DNA of 64,000 nucleotides from Limnephilus marmoratus. Its lineage: Eukaryota > Arthropoda > Insecta > Trichoptera > Limnephilidae. Below, piece by piece: positions 1 through 9,919 of this stretch (the first letter of the stretch is position 1; the number at the start of each line of letters is the position of its first letter). The stretch spans positions 29,066,104-29,130,103 of the forward strand of contig OU862917.1 in assembly GCA_917880885.1 (NCBI GenBank), in the 5' to 3' direction. The translations under genes were made by a program, and so were the position numbers. Under the pieces are notes generated by a model. The model was not told the origin of the DNA, ran no database searches, and worked only from the letters and a program-made list of their open reading frames with translations.

Positions 1-150
1 GAAAAAAAGAATTTTCTTCATAATTTTTCCGATGTTTCAATAGCTATTCTGCTATTCGGGGCGGAGACAAATCCAACAAATCAAAGATCGCAAAAATATG
101 TACAGCCATTCTTGAGTTATAAATGGTGTAACTAACCCGACTTTTTTTAT
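1..150 (-). mobile_element. Helitron-like fragment, inverted
   Basis: The minus strand holds the same run of words (a gttagttacaccatttata-type stretch, then a 'gatttgttggattt' block and an 'agaatagcagaat' block) that occurs on the plus strand at about 40735-40850, just upstream of a recognisable Helitron helicase remnant. I infer a diverged fragment of the same element family, cut by the window edge. No open coding region of the element is preserved; the 92-codon minus-strand frame here looks accidental. Confidence 0.4.
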
Positions 151-338
151 ATATTAAGATTGCAAACGACGTTATTGAGTACACGTTGCACATAAACTGA
201 TTAATTTTCATACCTACTAGAACCACTGGACAGTACGTATCTACGTCATATTTTACACTACGATTACAAGATGAACTAGCCACTGTCAAGTATTCTCTAC
301 TGCAAATAAACTCTTCTGCCATTAATGACTTACATATG

Positions 339-610
339 TGTAATGTTCTTTTATTGTGGCCTTACTAGCCCACAAATAATAAGATGTACACGTAAGTTTT
401 TTTCGTCTTTTATTGTAATGTACAATGGATTCGATAGTACTGTTTTATTGTCTATAACGTAGCGAGTGATTACTAAGGCTACTAAAATGGTTCTGCCCGC
501 GCCGACCGACGGCTGCCTCAGCTCAGAGAGCACCGCGGCCGCTCAACAAACTTCGTCGGAACCCGAACGTTTCCGAATGATCCAATACATGGATAATTAC
601 ATATACTACA
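339..610. mobile_element. Solo LTR, family S, copy 1
   Basis: A 272-bp block begins TGTAATGTTC and ends CTACA, and is flanked by the 5-bp direct repeat ATATG (334-338 and 611-615). A diverged copy with its own, different 5-bp flank lies at 35427-35703. TG...CA ends, 5-bp target duplications and matching length define a solo long terminal repeat left after LTR-LTR recombination. The superfamily cannot be named because no internal sequence remains. GC-rich patches near 500-560 may be promoter or leader sequence. Confidence 0.75.
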
Positions 611-1074
611 ATATGTTAATAATTAATATGTCTTTAGGTCAAATAAAACCAATATATTGAAGCATAAAATGAAGAACTTTAACATTCACGCATTTTTTGG
701 AAGTCAAAATTTCTTTAACCCCGTTGTGATTTGAAACTCGATGAAACTAAAAAGAGTGACACTAAAAAGAAACAAACAATCCATCTCCTCTTTAATTAAT
801 ATTAATTATTAATTATTATTAATTTTAAAATTAAAATTAATAATAATTAATAATTAATAATAACTAAATAATTAATTAATAATAACTACAATATGTTAAT
901 AATTAATATGTCTTTAGGTCAAATAAAACCAATATATTGAAGCATAAAATGAAGAACTTTAACATTCACGCATTTTTTGGAAGTCAAAATTTCTTTAACC
1001 CCGTTGTGATTTGAAACTCGATGAAACTAAAAAGAGTGACACTAAAAAGAAACAAACAATCCATCTCCTCTTTA
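605..1074. repeat. 190-bp direct duplication
   Basis: Positions 605-794 and 885-1074 read identically by eye. They are separated by about 90 bp of TTAATTAA-type low-complexity DNA. The duplicated block begins with the last six bases of the adjoining solo LTR and its 3' target duplication, so the duplication is younger than the LTR insertion. Confidence 0.85.
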
Positions 1075-1195
1075 TGCGGTGCTTCGTAGCCTATCGGTCT
1101 CCTCTTTGTGCGGTGCTTCGTAGCCTCCCCACTCTTGTCTACTTTAGTTTAATGAAGGTTTCACTTCTACCGCGTGTGAACTTCATACTCTGATT
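980..1195 (+). repeat. Dispersed repeat with 'gcttcgtagcct' doublet, copy 1
   Basis: This contains two tandem copies of a roughly 33-bp unit with the word tgcggtgcttcgtagcct, preceded by 'tttgaaactcgatgaaa' and followed by 'ccccactcttgtctac'. The same ordered words occur in reverse complement at about 27000-27240. No coding potential is seen. The family is unknown; it could be the untranslated end of a retroelement. Confidence 0.6.
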
Positions 1196-1401
1196 TTTGT
1201 CTTGTAAGTTCCTAGCTGCGTACTATTTGTGTCATAAAGTTTGTAAATTGTAAATGAACATAATTTAATAAATATTTCAATCGTTTTAAATTCAGTTTTA
1301 AAATATTGTTAACAAACATAACAATTCTTACTATACGATTGTAAATAATATAAACATTTTAAAACCTTTATCTCTACATCTCGACATCTCTATCTCTATC
1401 T

Positions 1402-1875
1402 CTATTTCTACATATTATAAATTAAAGTCCCCCGCGTCGTCTGTCTGTCTGTCTCTTCGCGATAAACTCGAAAACTGCAGAACGGATTTTCATGCGGTTT
1501 TCACCAATAGATAGAGTGTTTCGTGAGAAAGGTTTAGGTATGTAATTTGTCAAGGATTTGTGTAAATTGGTTGAAACATAACGATAATTGTTAGAAGTGT
1601 CGGAAAAATCAAGCCGTCTGGTAGCTTTCATTGAAAACGCTGCCTAATCCTTTTGGGATATAACAAAACAATGCATGGTGGGATATTCCTCTTTTATAGA
1701 TCTACGAAAAAGTCCACGAAGGCATATATCTATCTTTTACGGATAGCTTACTATACCCATTCTATCTTCTAAAAAAATGGTCACGTATATTGCGGTAATT
1801 GAAAAGTTATTTAGACGGATACAGTATTAATCCTTATTAACTTAAATACGTTAGTTATACGTTACTTTCACACCA
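1402..1875 (+). mobile_element. Helitron 5' region without 3' end
   Basis: The sequence around 1405-1640 has the layout of insect Helitron 5' regions: 'tctacatattataaattaaag', a run of C, repeated CTGT, then 'acggattttcatgcggttt' and 'aatagatagagtg'. No CTRR terminus is found before a second Helitron start at 1876, so this is a truncated copy. No transposition protein is encoded. Confidence 0.6.
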
Positions 1876-2027
1876 TCTCTACGTATTATAAATTAAAGTC
1901 CTCCGCGGCATCTGTCTGTCTCTTTGTGATAAACTCAAAGACGGCGGTGGTTATAAAGTTTGGATAACCATCAAGTAGATGACGTTGTGTTTTATTAGCC
2001 ACAGCAACGCGTCGCCGGGTCAGCTAG
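1876..2027 (+). mobile_element. Minimal non-autonomous Helitron, 152 bp
   Basis: It begins with TCTCTACGTATTATAAATT directly after an A (1875) and ends with GCCGGGTCAGCTAG directly before a T (2028). That gives the 5'-TC, 3'-CTRR and A/T insertion point expected of Helitrons, which transpose by rolling circle and make no target duplication. At 152 bp it retains little more than the two ends. The same 3' word, with CTAA, closes the larger Helitron at 42944. Confidence 0.75.
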
Positions 2028-2132
2028 TTTTATAATAAAGTAGAAAAAATAACTAAGTGTCCTCGAGTGTGCTTCACAACAGTGCACGATAGGATAAGAG
2101 GTTAGGTTTGGTTGGGTTCTACTTTTCGTAAT

Positions 2133-2700
2133 TTTTCTTTAATGTTCTATTTATTTAATGACCTGTTTTGTCAGTGTTATGCTTTAAACATGTTCTGTTT
2201 CGTCATTGCTTCGTTTTATATGTGTTCTGTTTAGTCAACGTTCTGTTTTGTAAATGTTATGTTTTGTCATAGTTCTGTTTTGTCAATATTCTATTTCGTC
2301 AGTGTTCTGTGTTATCATGGGTTCAAATTTTCTGGCCTATTTCAAAAAAGTTTGCCAATCCCTGTCTTGAGGTATTGCATCAAAGAACGGCGAAGGGTGT
2401 TCGTGAGCCAGGTTACTTTTCTTTAATATTGTGTTTAATTAATGTCCTGTTTCGTCAATGTTCTGCTTTGAACACGTTGTTTCATCATTGTTCCGCTTAG
2501 TTAACATTCTGTTTTGTAAATATTATGTTTTGTCGATGTTCTGCTTTGTCAATATTCTATTTCGTCATTGTTCTATTTTATCATGGATTCCAATTTTCTG
2601 GCCATTAATACAAAATGTTTGCCAATCCCTGTCTTAAGGTATTGCATCAAAGAGCGGTAAAGGGTGTTCGCGAGCCAGTGCCAGGTTACTCATCCCCAGT
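2133..2700. repeat. 284-bp tandem duplication with 18-bp subrepeats
   Basis: Two head-to-tail units start at 2133 and 2417. Each opens with TTTTCTTTAAT, runs through about ten degenerate copies of a word like TGTTCTGTTTTGTCAA, and closes with a 'gccaatccctgtctt' to 'gagccag' block. This is a higher-order repeat built on a short minisatellite. Units differ at perhaps 10-15 percent of sites, so the duplication is not recent. No coding potential. Confidence 0.8.
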
Positions 2701-3059
2701 AGATTAATGTGGCATAAGCCACTGAGTGGCGGCTAAGCACTTTTAAAACTGCCACCTGGGGGCGGTGTGTCACTTTTCAGAATCCTTCTTACACCGAAAA
2801 GTCGGTACTCTCAATTAATAACAGGATTATACCTTAATTGGAGGGGTTTCAGAATTGAGCGCTTTAAATATTAATCATTCGTCTTTTTTTCTCGTTTAAA
2901 AATGCTTTAATTAATATTAATAAGTTGCTAATTGACCTTATTTTGAAAACCTTTTTTTTTTCCTTTTTAAATAGATCCATTTGAACATCGATTTTATTTT
3001 TGTTAACGAATGAATGCAAATCTTGGGAGTGGAAATTAACCCACTTCCCGGTCGAACTG

Positions 3060-3400
3060 AATTTTTTTTTTAACATTAACTCCACACAGGAGGCCCCGAG
3101 GAAAATAATTTCCCTCAGGGCCTATGTCATCTGGATGCTGTGTGGAGGGTATTTTTGAGGAGAGGAAGGAATGAACATTGTTCTTGAAGAGATCCATGTT
3201 GTAGGAAGGAGGAAACACAGAGGCCGGCAAATCGTTCCACAGCCGAGCTGTTGAACACAAGAATGAGTCGAAGAAACGACCCGTTCACATGTGACAAATG
3301 TCAACCGTGTACAAATGTTGGGCACGCGTTTGGCGTGTTTCCCGACTATGCACCGGTACCGAAGGGATCAATGACCATGGAATGGGAAGGGGGGAATTGT
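3060..3400 (-). pseudogene. LINE ORF2 C-terminal remnant, WNDLPASVF family
   Basis: The minus strand from about 3330 down to 3075 reads 'LWNDLPASVFPPSYNMDLF' then 'VHSFLSS', the tail of a non-LTR retrotransposon ORF2 after its reverse transcriptase. The reading frame is broken near 3250-3300. A diverged copy on the plus strand lies at 32755-33243 and is longer at its 5' side. The end of the element is the word CTCCACACAGGAGGCC, which recurs at 36172 and (changed) at 62541 and 5230. Dead fragment. Confidence 0.75.
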
Positions 3401-3409
3401 CACATAAAT

Positions 3410-3940
3410 ATTATGTAAATAGTGCAGTTCTTGCCTTATTTTGTTATTTTGTCTATGGGATTTTTTTTTTTGGAGACTGGCAATTTTTTTTTTGGGAGTA
3501 AAAAGTTTTTCTTGTCTATGGCGACTTCCTCCACATCAGACCGGGGGCATCTGATGTGAAATTGGTCCGCTGGGTTTTAAAGTTTTAAATAATGGAGATA
3601 TAAAAGCCTTGAGAGGTATAGAAGATAGTGCCGTGTGTCAGATCTAATGTTACGGGATCGTAAAATGTGAAGATCCGTATTTCTTTAATAAAAAAAGTGT
3701 GTGTTTTGGCACTTGCGTGAATAATTCTCGCGCGGCCGAGGAATGGCCTTTTTTCCGCGTGAATCAAATCCATCCGCTGTCTGGGATGGAGTTTCTTTTG
3801 AAAGTTGAACGCGCAATTGCTTTGCTTGGCATTGGCCGGATTTCGATCTATATATTTGTGGCCCTTTGGAAGAATTAAGACCACGATATAGGCATCTTAT
3901 ATGGAGGTCCTTTCATGCATGGCCTTCAGGCAATATCGCA
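3410..3940. other. No gene recognised, 3410-3940
   Basis: Two T-rich tracts (about 3458-3500) are followed by mixed sequence. A 99-codon minus-strand frame (3585-3884) has no family resemblance that I recognise and no sign of coding selection. I see no element ends here. Confidence 0.4.
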
Positions 3941-3951
3941 GAGACGACGCT

Positions 3952-4123
3952 GAGTCATACCTTGGAGGAAGTTCGATGTTCCTACTCTGAAAGATGTCAC
4001 GTTCCCTTTTTTGAAGGAGGTTGCGATTCTTATGATGGAGTCATACCTTGGAGGAAGTTCGATGTTCCTACTCTGAAAGATGTCACGTTCCCTTTTTTGA
4101 AGGAGATTGCGAATCTTGTGATG
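3952..4123 (+). repeat. 86-bp tandem duplication
   Basis: Positions 3952-4037 and 4038-4123 are near-identical and start with GAGTCATACCTTGGAGGAAG. The period of 86 is not a multiple of three, so the open frame across it (3866-4192) changes phase between copies. The second copy runs on in frame with a hydrophobic tail ('MAVFPYLFAGDLFW'). I do not recognise the protein; a decayed retroelement or duplicated gene piece is possible. Confidence 0.7.
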
Positions 4124-4124
4124 G

Positions 4125-4850
4125 CGGTATTCCCGTACCTGTTTGCTGGGGATTTGTTTTGGCGTGCGGTTCAGCCTGAAGTGAAAACCTAGTCTAGCTA
4201 TATCTTAGGTCCACCAGGTATTTACGATGTTATAATTTATTTTAAGATCTTGGCACCATGGTAAATTATTCATTTTTGGTAATGTTTTTTCTTTTCTTTG
4301 TTCTGTTCCATAAGCACATTGTCTTATGTATTGAAATATACTAAATAAGAAGTCAACTCTTTTTCATTTTTATTTACCTTACATGACAGAAAAATTACCT
4401 CCCACAAACCTGAGTCCATTTTCCCGATACATTGGCCATACACTTCCATTGTAATACCGGTAGAACAAAGATAGCATTCCCACCAGACTCCTATGCTCTA
4501 AATACTAAATACTAAATAAATAAATAAACTCTAAATCCGTCTGTCCAAATGGACCTCTCGGCAGATAAGATCTATAAGCGCTTCTTGGTGGCACTCACGT
4601 GCACACACACACACACACAAACTCATTTTTCTGAAATTGGATGAAATTTACAGGAAATTCCCTGGAAAGGAAGGTTCAATCCTCAGTTCAAAAAAATTAA
4701 ACCTATGAAATTGGCTACTAGACTACCCAAGAGATGATGCAACTAGATCGAAAATTGAAAATGTTTTTATACGGGTTTTAAAAAAAAAAGTGGGGATTTT
4801 TTTCCTTTTTTAAATGTAAAAATCTCACAAAACTCAACTTCTCCCAACCG
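4125..4850. other. Intergenic/intronic AT-rich DNA
   Basis: Nothing gene-like is seen. There is a short (CA)n run at about 4600-4620 and two A- or T-rich tracts near 4780-4810. Confidence 0.4.
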
Positions 4851-4854
4851 TCTG

Positions 4855-5255
4855 GAACCAGCGAGACTACCCCGGGAACCATTTATTGAGTAACCAACAC
4901 CCCTTGCCCCACCATAAGTCATCCCAAGTGGTTCGCTGCCTTTGGTGACTTAGCAGGGGTGCCCGAGTTCTTGGGGTGAGGCTTATCTAGGTTTGCCTAC
5001 CTACTGAGTGAGACTGGCTGATGGAGATCTAACCTAGACTTTTCCAACCGGACGCTCTCGACGGTGGGAAGGGTGGATTTATACCTCCTGGACACATTGA
5101 CTCCAGATTCCTACCCACCCCTCATACCTTTTTCCTTCCCAGAACTTCTACTCCTACCTTTTCCTAAAAAGACCCTCCACGAAGCATCCCCAAAGATGAT
5201 ATAGCCTTGAAGTAATTTTATTTGCCAAAGGCCTCCTGCGTGGAGTTAAATGTGG
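4855..5255 (+). repeat. Chimeric repeat with LINE-type tail, copy 1
   Basis: It opens with 'ccccgggaaccatttattg', passes through 'agcaggggtgcccg', and ends in 'ccctccac' and 'ggcctcctgcgtggag', the last being the terminal word of the LINE family at 3060 and 33243. Reverse-complement relatives with the same word order are at 36167-36490 and, split by an insert, at 62541-63660. I infer one short repeat family whose 3' end derives from the LINE, as in SINEs that borrow LINE tails. Confidence 0.6.
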
Positions 5256-5419
5256 ACCTGCCTCGAAGACAGATCTGTACACCAAACTGTAAAATCTGCA
5301 CTATTTACGCTCCCACTTGCGCTCCTACTTGTGCTTCTCGCTATTTGAACCCGTTACCTCCGGATTACTTGTCGAGAGCCTTAACTCGCAACCACGTAGC
5401 CATCGTAATAACGATATGA

Positions 5420-6300
5420 AACAACAAAGCATATTCTTTTTTTAATTTTACGTTAATATTTATTTCATGTACATTTTTTAGAGCTCATACTTGAAATTAC
5501 CTACATTTTAAAATCCCAAAAGTTTCGTTAACCTATAAAATCTTTTTTTCAATGAAACGGGTATAAAGCTATTGGTAGAAATGACTTGAAAATGATAATC
5601 GTGACCCTGTCCTAAAAAACAAAAACAAAAAAAAGTTTGCATAATCCCAGAACTCACCATTCGAAAGTTTATGCTATTTCAGAACTCATTTTAACTGTAT
5701 TTTCAAACCCATAAAAATATTTTCACCCTGCCATGCTTATTTTTTAAAATTAATGAAAAAAATTGTGTAGTATTTTTTGAGAGATTTATGATTAGCCTTT
5801 CAAACTATATCAAAATGTTTGACCCGTACATTTTCATATTTATTTATAAGTAAATAAACAATAGCGACCACAAATCTAAAATGAAATTCAGTTTTAAACC
5901 CCTCCATTATATTACTGAAGCATTAAACAACGTTCATAAGTCAATTTAATGATAATCTGAGCTTTGCAGTTAGTTGTATCAGAGTTCCATATGCGGCCAT
6001 TTCAAAGAAATAAATCAAATTTCCAGTCTATTACTTTGGGTCGTTAATTCCATTGCATTTTCTTTCATTATTTCTCAGGCATCGTGCGCAAATCAAATTT
6101 TTATTCTAATTCGGTAATAAAATATAAACCCTGGTAGTAATTCACTTCATTTTAGTAACATTTAAGGCTTTGATTCGGTGCCAAGTGGTTGCAGGCTTTT
6201 GCCAAGAGTATAAATTCGGAATGCAGTCCAATAAATAAGGAGGCAGAAGTGAAAACTGACAGAATCTCGTCGGCGTTACGGAATATAATTTTGGTAACAA
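5420..6300. other. Unannotated AT-rich DNA
   Basis: No reading frame, inverted repeat or familiar element was recognised between the chimeric repeat and the SINE pair. Confidence 0.4.
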
Positions 6301-6378
6301 AATTACTATTTAATTAAATGAAGACAATATTAGCGAAACTCAATCAAAATCTGGAGACAGAAAAATCAGAAAAGATAT

Positions 6379-6451
6379 TGGCTCCGTTGGGACTCGAACC
6401 CAGAACCCTTTTCTTACATGGAAACAGCTCTACCGATTAAGCTACGGAACC
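6379..6451 (-). ncRNA. tRNA-like SINE head (left arm)
   Basis: Reverse complement of the 6569-6641 head. It has a 7-bp acceptor stem (GGTTCCG with CGGAGCC-type partner), a D-arm and a perfect T-arm (CTGGG, loop TTCGAGT, CCCAG). The anticodon loop lacks the invariant U33 and the anticodon stem has a mismatch, so this is a tRNA-derived retroposon head and not a working tRNA gene. In this arm the acceptor 3' strand carries a change (cgttggg against cgctggg). Confidence 0.6.
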
Positions 6452-6568
6452 CATATTAATTCGGTCACTTTTAACTGTATCATACTTCGAACTACCAACA
6501 TTATCTTCATTTTTGTTGGTAGTTCTTAGTCGAAGTATGATACACTTAAAAGTGACCGAATTAATATG

Positions 6569-6641
6569 GGTTCCGTAGCTTAATCGGTAGAGCTGTTTCC
6601 ATGTAAGAAAAGGGTTCTGGGTTCGAGTCCCAGCGGAGCCA
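6569..6641 (+). ncRNA. tRNA-like SINE head (right arm)
   Basis: The cloverleaf is seen directly: acceptor GGTTCCG/CGGAGCC, D-arm GCTT...GAGC, T-arm CTGGG/CCCAG with loop TTCGAGT. Internal polymerase III boxes are clear: A box TAGCTTAATCGG and B box GGTTCGAGTCC. The anticodon loop reads CATGTAA with A at position 33 in place of U, which argues against a functional tRNA. The SINE tail follows directly. Confidence 0.65.
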
Positions 6642-7157
6642 ATATATTTTCTGATTTTTCTGTCTCCAGATTTTAATTGAGTTTCGCTAATATTGTCTTC
6701 ATTTAATTAAATATTATAATTTGAGATTTTACTCATAAAGTTTAAAAAATTAATAATAAATTACTATTTCACTGTAAAGCAGAACATCTGTTCATACATA
6801 TCAAATTGAAAAACCCACGAACAGTGAACTCTAGCTTAATTCAATTTGCGTTGATTTTCTGCCAAAAATTTACCAAATTGTCAAATAATTATTTTTCTAG
6901 ACAGACAAGAGTTAATTTTGTTAGATACATATTTGTAAAGAGTTTAATTGAAAAGTGACATTAAAAACATGAAGCAGTAGTCTGATGCCGAGGAAAATCT
7001 CACAAACAGTGATCTATGGCGTCATAAAATTTGAGTTAATTTTTCTATCTGAAACATCAAAAACTATGCAGCTATTCATTTTAATTAATTTCAGCATTTT
7101 TACAACTAGCATTAAAATGTGAATCTAATTGTCTAATAAATTTATAATTAATTAACT

Positions 7158-7196
7158 AGCAGTTAAAAACCTGCTCCGCAGGTTTTTGCTGCTAGC
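7158..7196. other. Strong 39-nt hairpin
   Basis: The core AAAAACCTGC-TCC-GCAGGTTTTT is a perfect 10-bp stem. It is extended by CTAGCAG on the left and CTGCTAG on the right across a small internal loop. GC-rich sequence 'gcgcctacggcgg' follows. It could be a structured end of an unidentified transposon or a foldable RNA. No coding frame is attached. Confidence 0.7.
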
Positions 7197-7199
7197 GCC

Positions 7200-7890
7200 T
7201 ACGGCGGATTTTGGTTCGGCTTCGCTCAGTTTGCGTGTTGGTGACCATTTTATAAATCCGATAAGAAATGGTTCCAAAAATAGCCAGTTCCTGAATCCAC
7301 TGTAACCCAGTAACAGCTAGTCACCGAGACTAAGTAACCGTGACAAAGTAACAGTACATAGCCGCGTGATGCTGTTATTCACAACTCGTCAAGTATTACC
7401 GTCAATCTTTCCATATCCGGAAAGGTAGTTAAACTCTATAAATCCGTAGTCCTTATACTTAGGAGTAAAATGTCCCCATGCGATCTGCTGACGGAAGTGG
7501 CGTCATCTTTTGACGAATTCTTGAACTCGAAACCAACTTACAACGGTAGTTTTGTTTAAAATTTCACGTACATGGATGTTTATATTGTGCGGCGTGTAGG
7601 ACGCGGTGGCTGACATGCATTCGAGGCAGGGTTCTTAAATTCAACTACGCAGACGTTACCCTATCAAAAACGTTCGATAGATGGCAACACTTCCGTTTGT
7701 ATCTATTTGTGAATAGAGTGTGTACGCAGTGGCAAGGCTATTAATACTGTTTGATAATAAACTAATAATAACTATTAATAATTAGTAATATGTTGCTCTA
7801 AAAATAATACAAGACTCCGTCTTTTCCAATTCTTCAAATTTAAGAACAACGTTCGATTTATAAGTCAAAATAAAGTATTGACGAAACCGG
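7200..7890. other. Unannotated DNA, 7200-7890
   Basis: No gene recognised. A 'gacggaagtggc' stretch near 7480 resembles one near 56650, which lies in Penelope-like debris, so part of this may be old retroelement sequence. The match is short and weak. Confidence 0.3.
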
Positions 7891-7893
7891 TAT

Positions 7894-8440
7894 TAAACTC
7901 TCGGAAGATTTTTCAATGTAAATGAGTGTTTCAGGCTGACAATTATTGCTTATAATAATTGTTACCCTTTGTGCTATGCATAAAAGTCTTGTCTGAACGT
8001 TAGTTTATAAATTTAAAAAATAATAATTAATATTTGGCAAGTTTAAGTATTTCCCCAATAAATGCAGACATAATTTGTCTCGACGCCACCTAGCGAGGGA
8101 TTTAATACTAACAATGTCTCTCGCAAAAATAAAGTTGGTTGTTTTCAGGTGGAAAAAATAAAATAAGCAGTAATTGTTGAATGAAACACTAGTATATATT
8201 GAATTATTTGGCGGGTATTTGATAAACCGCCATAGCTCAGTGGTCAGAGCATCCGACCGGCAATCAGAAGGACACGGGTTCAAGTCCCGTTGGCGGCAAA
8301 TATCTTTTCTCGGAAGATTTTTCAATGTAAATGAGTGTTTCAGGCTGACAAATATTGCTTATAATAATTGTTACCCTTTGTGTTATGCATAAAAATCTTG
8401 TCTAAACGTTAGTTTATAAATTAAAAAATAATAATGTTAA
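7894..8440. repeat. ~135-bp direct repeat bracketing a tRNA-like sequence
   Basis: The block beginning CTCGGAAGATTTTTCAATG at about 7898 recurs at about 8311, about 97 percent alike over ~130 bp. Between the copies lie about 200 bp of unrelated DNA and then the tRNA-like element at 8226-8298, which directly abuts the second copy. This fits a segmental duplication or an insertion by recombination, not a simple target-site duplication, which would be far shorter. Confidence 0.75.
8226..8298 (+). tRNA. tRNA-Ala-like sequence (GGC), probable pseudogene or SINE head
   Basis: The cloverleaf is nearly complete: acceptor xCCGCCA/TGGCGGC with the first pair mismatched, D-arm GCTC/GAGC, T-arm ACGGG/CCCGT with loop TTCAAGT. 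Pol III A box (TAGCTCAGTGG) and B box (GGTTCAAGTCC) are intact and a TTTT run follows near 8305. The anticodon loop reads CCGGCAA, giving GGC (alanine), but U33 is replaced by C and the stem has one mismatch. These faults make a decayed tRNA or tRNA-derived retroposon more likely than a working gene. Confidence 0.5.
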
Positions 8441-8444
8441 TTTT

Positions 8445-8915
8445 AATCATTTCGTGCTTATTCATAAATTTATTGATAAGTCATTGCCAGAATTCAATCG
8501 AATAACCTTTCCATTTCCTTTTAGAAACTTCCCGCACAACTAATGTAACATTATGGTTTCAATATTATTCCGAAACATATCAATCTTAATAACCGGTTTC
8601 CGTTACATATGATGGCATGACGACGAGTTTCCGCCTGCCATTAGACGTCGTGAAATCTGAACTTGAATGTCATTTCAGGCGTTCGAGACCTCTCGTAATA
8701 CCGCGAGGGAGTAACAATAAACATGCTTTGAATTTTTCTTATTTTATTTTAGTTTTTTTTCCCTTTTCGCGAAAGGATTCGGAAAAATGTTTTCCTTTTA
8801 CAAGAATGTAATTTATGGATTTACCTTAAAAAGCGTTGTTTTGAATTTCTTTTATTTTGTTCAATTCGTAGATCTCATGGTTAATCTGTGAAAAATAATG
8901 AGCACGCATGCGAAT
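8445..8915. other. Unannotated DNA, 8445-8915
   Basis: No element or coding signal recognised; a short T-rich tract lies near 8750. Confidence 0.35.
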
Positions 8916-8939
8916 TCTCCAGTTAACATTAACTGGAGA
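8916..8939. other. Perfect 11-bp hairpin
   Basis: TCTCCAGTTAA and TTAACTGGAGA are exact reverse complements around a CA centre. Isolated; no terminator-like T tract and no linked element end were found. Confidence 0.7.
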
Positions 8940-9360
8940 TTATATTGTTTTGGTGTGCACATGTTCGTACGTATATTCTCCGTAAATAAAATATAAATTC
9001 CGTGTTATTTATTGATTTAATTTAATTTAAATCAAATTTGGTAATACTATTATTTTGTTAAGTTCTGAATTATTACTGCCAAAGATATTCAAATTCAAAT
9101 TTTCAATATACCTGATTACTGCCGTATTTTTATTTTAATGATGTTCAAAATGACTTATTATTTAAATTTCAAAAATCATTCGTACTGAAAGTAATTATTG
9201 TGATTTTATGAGATAATCGTAAGTAGGTTCATACATAATATTTGCAGATGTCGTGGGCTACGAAAAGTTGGGTACTTGTGGAACGAACTGTCCTGTGAGA
9301 GTAATTCATATTAAAAATATATAGAAGATCTCCAGCTACCAAAAAGAATTGCTTATGGCT

Positions 9361-9916
9361 GTTCGCACTAGGGAAGTAGTTTAGTCGAGTGGCGAGTAAC
9401 CCGCTACTTGACTAACTAAAAAGCGTTCGCATTACAGTTGAGTAGAGTAAATTAGTAAGCGGCGCGTTGCAAGCAACGCAACAAACTAGATCCGCTAATT
9501 AAGCTGATTATAATTTATTATTTATATTATTTTTTTATTTTATTTTTATATTATTATACTATTTTTATATTATTATATTATATTATATTATTTTTATTTT
9601 ATTTTAAACTATGGATACGAAAATAGATTAATAACAGCAAAAATAAAGAATTTTAATGTAGCATCTTCGCTCCAACGGGACGATTATTTCTGCGGCTACT
9701 AATGAACTCTACTAAAACAACGGGTTCGCAAATGATTAAACTAGTGAGCAGGAACGCATGGTAGGGGCGCTACTCGCCCGAATAAAATAGAAGTATATGT
9801 ATCTATTGACAACACTAAAGCGCTGATTAGACTACTCTTCTAAAAATATGGTGTTCGGACACGTTAATTTACTAACGCGTTTAGCGAATCGACTAAATTA
9901 CTTGCCTAGTCCGAAC
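9361..9916. mobile_element. MITE-like DNA transposon, 556 bp
   Basis: The left end GTTCGCACTAGGGAAGTAGT and the reverse complement of the right end GTTCGGACTAGGCAAGTAAT match over 28 bp with three differences. The interior is AT-rich with a T/A-simple core (about 9510-9610) and encodes no transposase. I could not find a convincing target-site duplication, so the superfamily is open. Confidence 0.65.
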
Positions 9917-9919
9917 GGG

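Larger units (their letters stand above)
6307..6713. repeat. Head-to-head pair of tRNA-derived SINEs (family 2)
   Basis: Arms 6307-6499 and 6515-6713 are nearly perfect reverse complements around a ~15-base centre; the right arm has a 4-base insertion near its start. Each arm holds a tRNA-like head nearer the centre and a shared tail ('gagtttcgctaatattgtct' then 'catttaattaaa') at the outside. A third, 5'-truncated copy with the same tail is at 61684-61786, which shows the arms are members of a dispersed family. RNA from either strand would fold into a long hairpin. Confidence 0.8.

Noticed and set aside
6569..6641. Functional tRNA gene (and its partner at 6379-6451)
   Set aside because: The cloverleaf is good, but the anticodon loop lacks U33, the anticodon stem is mismatched, and the unit is the head of a dispersed SINE with a conserved tail.
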